Shown here: in pieces, positions 61,771-64,000 of the stretch | Layout of the letters: each line of letters begins with the position of its first letter | Numbering within the stretch: position 1 is the stretch's first letter | Assembly: GCF_009601165.1 (NCBI RefSeq) | Contig: NZ_WIRE01000001.1 | Span: 1,178,001-1,242,000, forward strand | Direction of reading: 5' to 3' | Origin: Alcanivorax sediminis | GTDB lineage: Bacteria; Pseudomonadota; Gammaproteobacteria; Pseudomonadales; Alcanivoracaceae | DNA length: 64,000 nucleotides | Translations under genes and position numbers: made by a program | Notes under the pieces: generated by a model | What the model was told of the DNA's origin: nothing | Database searches by the model: none | Seen by the model: only the letters and a program-made list of their open reading frames with translations

Positions 61771-62847
61771 CTATAACATGCGGGTCTGGCGAGGGGCTGC
61801 CAGTCCCGCCAACAGTTTCTTGACGGGCGCTGCGAGGCCGAGTTCGCCGGGCGCGGCGGGGTCGACCCATTTGCCTTCACTGTCGCAGGTGCCCTGTATC
61901 TTTACCGCAATTTCCAGCGGCGTGATGTCCAGGTGAAAGTGGCTGAAGGTGTGGCGAAAGCCGTCCAGGGGTTGGGCGTCCGCCTTGGCGCGCATGGCGC
62001 GGGCTTGCAGGGCGCTGGCCGACTCGTCCGCCGTTTCTGTCTGGGGGAAGCACCAAAGGCCGCCCCAGATGCCCTGTGAGGGGCGCTGCTCCAGCCACAC
62101 ACGGCCTTGATCATCACGGAGGATCAGCATGGTGGTGGTGCGCACGGGAACCGTTTTCTTCGGCTTTTTGCCGGGGAAGGCTTCCGGATTGCCATTGGCA
62201 AACGCGCTGCAGCCCTGGCTTAGCGGGCAGGCCAGGCAGTCTGGTTTACTGCGGCGGCACAGGGTTGCGCCCAGGTCCATGATGGCCTGGGTGTAATCGG
62301 CCAGTCGCTCATCGGGGGTGTAGTGTTCGGCCAGCTCCCAGAGGCGCGTCTCTATCTGCTTCTTGCCGGGCCAGCCCTCCACGGAATGCAGTCGTGACAA
62401 CACCCGTTTCACGTTGCCATCAAGAATAGGCGCGCGTATGCCACGGCTCTGGGCAAGGATGGCGCCGGCGGTAGAGCGGCCGATGCCGGGCAGGGTGGCC
62501 ACTTCATCTACGGTATCCGGGAAATCGCCGCGGTAGTTTTCCAGCAGCTGCCTGGCGCACTTGTGCAGATTGCGGGCGCGGGCGTAGTAGCCCAGTCCTG
62601 TCCACAGGTGCAGGACTTCATCCTGCTCCGCCAGCGCCAGGGTCTGCACATCCGGGAAACGCTCCATGAAGCGTTCGAAGTAGGGGATGACCGTGGTCAC
62701 CTGGGTCTGCTGCAGCATGATCTCCGAGATCCACACCCGGTAGGGCGTGCGCGGATGCTGCCAGGGCAAGTCCTGACGTCCGTACTGGTCGTACCAGTCG
62801 AGCAGGGCCTGGCTGAAACGGCTTGGCGAAAGTGTTCGGTGGGCCAT
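61771..62847 (-). CDS. mutY: A/G-specific adenine DNA glycosylase
   Basis: MutY removes adenine paired with 8-oxoguanine. The 358-residue protein has the helix-hairpin-helix [13 protein letters not shown], catalytic Asp in [12 protein letters not shown], the [4Fe-4S] ligands [17 protein letters not shown] and a C-terminal MutT-like domain ([18 protein letters not shown] as read nearby). Normal length. mutY–yggX order is typical of gammaproteobacteria. Confidence 0.97.
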   Translation of the reverse strand: MAHRTLSPSRFSQALLDWYDQYGRQDLPWQHPRTPYRVWISEIMLQQTQVTTVIPYFERFMERFPDVQTLALAEQDEVLHLWTGLGYYARARNLHKCARQLLENYRGDFPDTVDEVATLPGIGRSTAGAILAQSRGIRAPILDGNVKRVLSRLHSVEGWPGKKQIETRLWELAEHYTPDERLADYTQAIMDLGATLCRRSKPDCLACPLSQGCSAFANGNPEAFPGKKPKKTVPVRTTTMLILRDDQGRVWLEQRPSQGIWGGLWCFPQTETADESASALQARAMRAKADAQPLDGFRHTFSHFHLDITPLEIAVKIQGTCDSEGKWVDPAAPGELGLAAPVKKLLAGLAAPRQTRML

Positions 62848-62859
62848 GATTGTCCGGTT

Positions 62860-62894
62860 AAAAAAGCGGATACGGGCTTTGCCCGTTTCCGCCT
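62860..62894 (-). terminator. Rho-independent terminator after asmA
   Basis: On the minus strand GCGGAAACGGGC, loop AAA, GCCCGTATCCGC and TTTTTT form a terminator with one mismatch. It lies between asmA and mutY, beyond a family B array. Confidence 0.9.
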
Positions 62895-62903
62895 TATCAT
62901 TTG

Positions 62904-62938
62904 GCGTGCTGCATGTTGCGTGAAGCGTGCAGCGTCTC
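62904..62938 (-). repeat. Family B heptamer array (B4)
   Basis: In the asmA transcript, units ACGCTGC, ACGCTTC, ACGCAAC, ATGCAGC, ACGCCAA lie between the TAG stop and the terminator in exact 7-bp phase. The plus-strand units are GCGTGCT, GCATGTT, GCGTGAA, GCGTGCA, GCGTCTC. Confidence 0.88.
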
Positions 62939-64000
62939 CTAATTAAACAGCTTTTTCAGGCCGTCCTGGATCTGCTTGTCCACTTCTTCCTTGGCCTTTT
63001 TCTTGGCTGCGTCCTTGATGACTTCCTCGGCGGTGTCGCCTTCGCCTTCAATACCCAGTTTGTCTTTCAGCTTGTCCTGGGTGGCTTTGGCGGCAACCTG
63101 TTTGCCAATGTCCTTGAAACCGGATTTGTCCGGACCGCACCACTTGGCTGGATCACCTTCCAGATTACCCTCACAGCGCAGTGGCCAGGTGGTGTCCGTC
63201 AGGTACTTGGAGGTGCCCAGTTCCGGTGACTGCATGCCGATCTTCAAGTCAAAATCCTGGTTGAGGATGTTCATCCAGCCATTGCCGCTGATCTTGCCCT
63301 TGCTGAGTACCGCATCCAGGCTGTCCAGGTAGGCCACGTTCTTGTCCAGGCGCGCCTTGGAGTTCAGGTCGAGGATCTTGGTATCTTCGGACAGGGCGGA
63401 AGGCAGTTTGCCTGATTCCTGGCCGGGGATCATGGCGGCGGCCAGGCCCTGGAATTGGCCAAGCATGTCGTTAACACCGCCAACCAAGGTGTTGTAGAGG
63501 TTCAGTCCGCGTACGGTGGCATCGGACAGGTTCAGGTCCAGGGTGCCCTTGGCAGAATCCATCAGCGCCTTTTCGCTATTGCCACTGGCGCTGTAGTTAC
63601 CGGTCATGGAGAACAGGCCTTTGGCCAGATCATCGTCCAGAGCCATTTGCGCGATGGGCTGGATCTGCACACTGGTGACCGTGTTGCTGGCAGTCATTTT
63701 CGGTGTCTTGCCAGAGGCATCCAGCGTGGCCTGGGCGCTGAAGCTGCCGTCCAGCGTTTTGCCGGTGGCCTGGGTCAGCTTGATGACCCCGTTTTGGGCG
63801 GTCACAGCGAATTTCAGGTCACTGGCGCTGATGCCGTCATAGCTGAGGCTGCCAATGGCAAATTTCCCGTCGATCAACAGCGGGCGCAGGGTTTCAACCG
63901 GGATCAGTTCGTCGGTGGACAGGCTGGCCGTGCCGCCCGTTTTGCCGGTGCCGGCAGCGGCGTCGCTGCTGTCTTCTTCTGTGCTCGGTGGCATATAGCC
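62939..64000 (-). CDS. asmA: AsmA family protein, C-terminal part
   Basis: About 354 C-terminal residues of an AsmA-family protein are visible; the gene runs past the window edge. The AsmA C-terminal domain shows as repeated strands ([37 protein letters not shown]), then [30 protein letters not shown], typical of AsmA ends, and a charged helical tail. AsmA proteins are long periplasmic bridge-like proteins linked to phospholipid transport. asmA–mutY order matches Pseudomonas. Confidence 0.88.
   Translation of the reverse strand, partial: GYMPPSTEEDSSDAAAGTGKTGGTASLSTDELIPVETLRPLLIDGKFAIGSLSYDGISASDLKFAVTAQNGVIKLTQATGKTLDGSFSAQATLDASGKTPKMTASNTVTSVQIQPIAQMALDDDLAKGLFSMTGNYSASGNSEKALMDSAKGTLDLNLSDATVRGLNLYNTLVGGVNDMLGQFQGLAAAMIPGQESGKLPSALSEDTKILDLNSKARLDKNVAYLDSLDAVLSKGKISGNGWMNILNQDFDLKIGMQSPELGTSKYLTDTTWPLRCEGNLEGDPAKWCGPDKSGFKDIGKQVAAKATQDKLKDKLGIEGEGDTAEEVIKDAAKKKAKEEVDKQIQDGLKKLFN

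Overview
The window is a chromosomal segment of a high-GC gammaproteobacterium. Most genes and their order resemble the Pseudomonas core genome: argH–lptM–lysA, dapF–DUF484–xerC–HAD, algZ–algR–hemC–hemD–hemX–hemY, glnE–ilvE–waaF–waaC–waaG–waaP, and asmA–mutY–yggX–tRNA-Phe. The presence of a Baeyer-Villiger-type flavin monooxygenase beside an AraC regulator, together with the overall gene content, suggests a marine hydrocarbon degrader such as Alcanivorax or a relative. This genus call is inference. No phage, plasmid, CRISPR array or complete insertion sequence is visible.

Layout: 0-6.5 kb holds a truncated M20 peptidase, an NRDE protein, a TauE/SafE exporter, lgt–thyA–folA, an OsmC protein and a YciC-like membrane protein. 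6.5-8.8 kb holds a DUF6231-like gene and a Fur-controlled hemP followed by a divergent HemS-like protein. 8.8-19.1 kb carries the minus-strand HAD/xerC/dapF and lysA/lptM/argH groups, separated by a plus-strand rlmJ–GNAT–nhaC block. 19.3-25.7 kb is the AlgZ/AlgR two-component pair, a TRL-like lipoprotein and the hemCDXY operon. 25.9-36 kb is a minus-strand stretch: an iron-sulfur flavin reductase, a MAPEG protein, a tandem DsbA-fold protein, ilvD, an AT-rich orphan membrane gene, argA, and a Pit phosphate transporter with its PhoU-like partner. 36-41 kb holds an orphan GspE/PilB ATPase and glnE. 41-57.5 kb is ilvE plus a lipopolysaccharide core locus: heptosyltransferases, glycosyltransferases, four WaaP-like kinases, an alkaline-phosphatase-superfamily transferase, a KpsS-like protein, two O-antigen-ligase-like proteins, an LpxL acyltransferase and hldE. 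57.6-64 kb holds the AraC/monooxygenase pair, an M48 lipoprotein protease, tRNA-Phe, yggX, mutY and part of asmA.

The most unusual content is between the genes. Four different dispersed repeat families are built from degenerate 7-bp units with the same design: four fixed bases, two variable bases, one fixed base. They are GAGTnnC (family A, nine copies), ACGCnnC (family B, four copies), ACGCnnG (family C, four copies) and AATAnnK (family D, two copies). A, C and D usually sit as inverted arms around a central hairpin. B is always a one-armed array lying between a stop codon and a rho-independent terminator, in the same orientation relative to the gene. These are joined by a REP-like palindrome (family E), which twice encloses a family A element, and by a ~195-bp repeat (family F, two copies). 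The repeats are absent from about 38.1 to 57.5 kb. Each family has been described only by eye here; genome-wide counts would have to be made.
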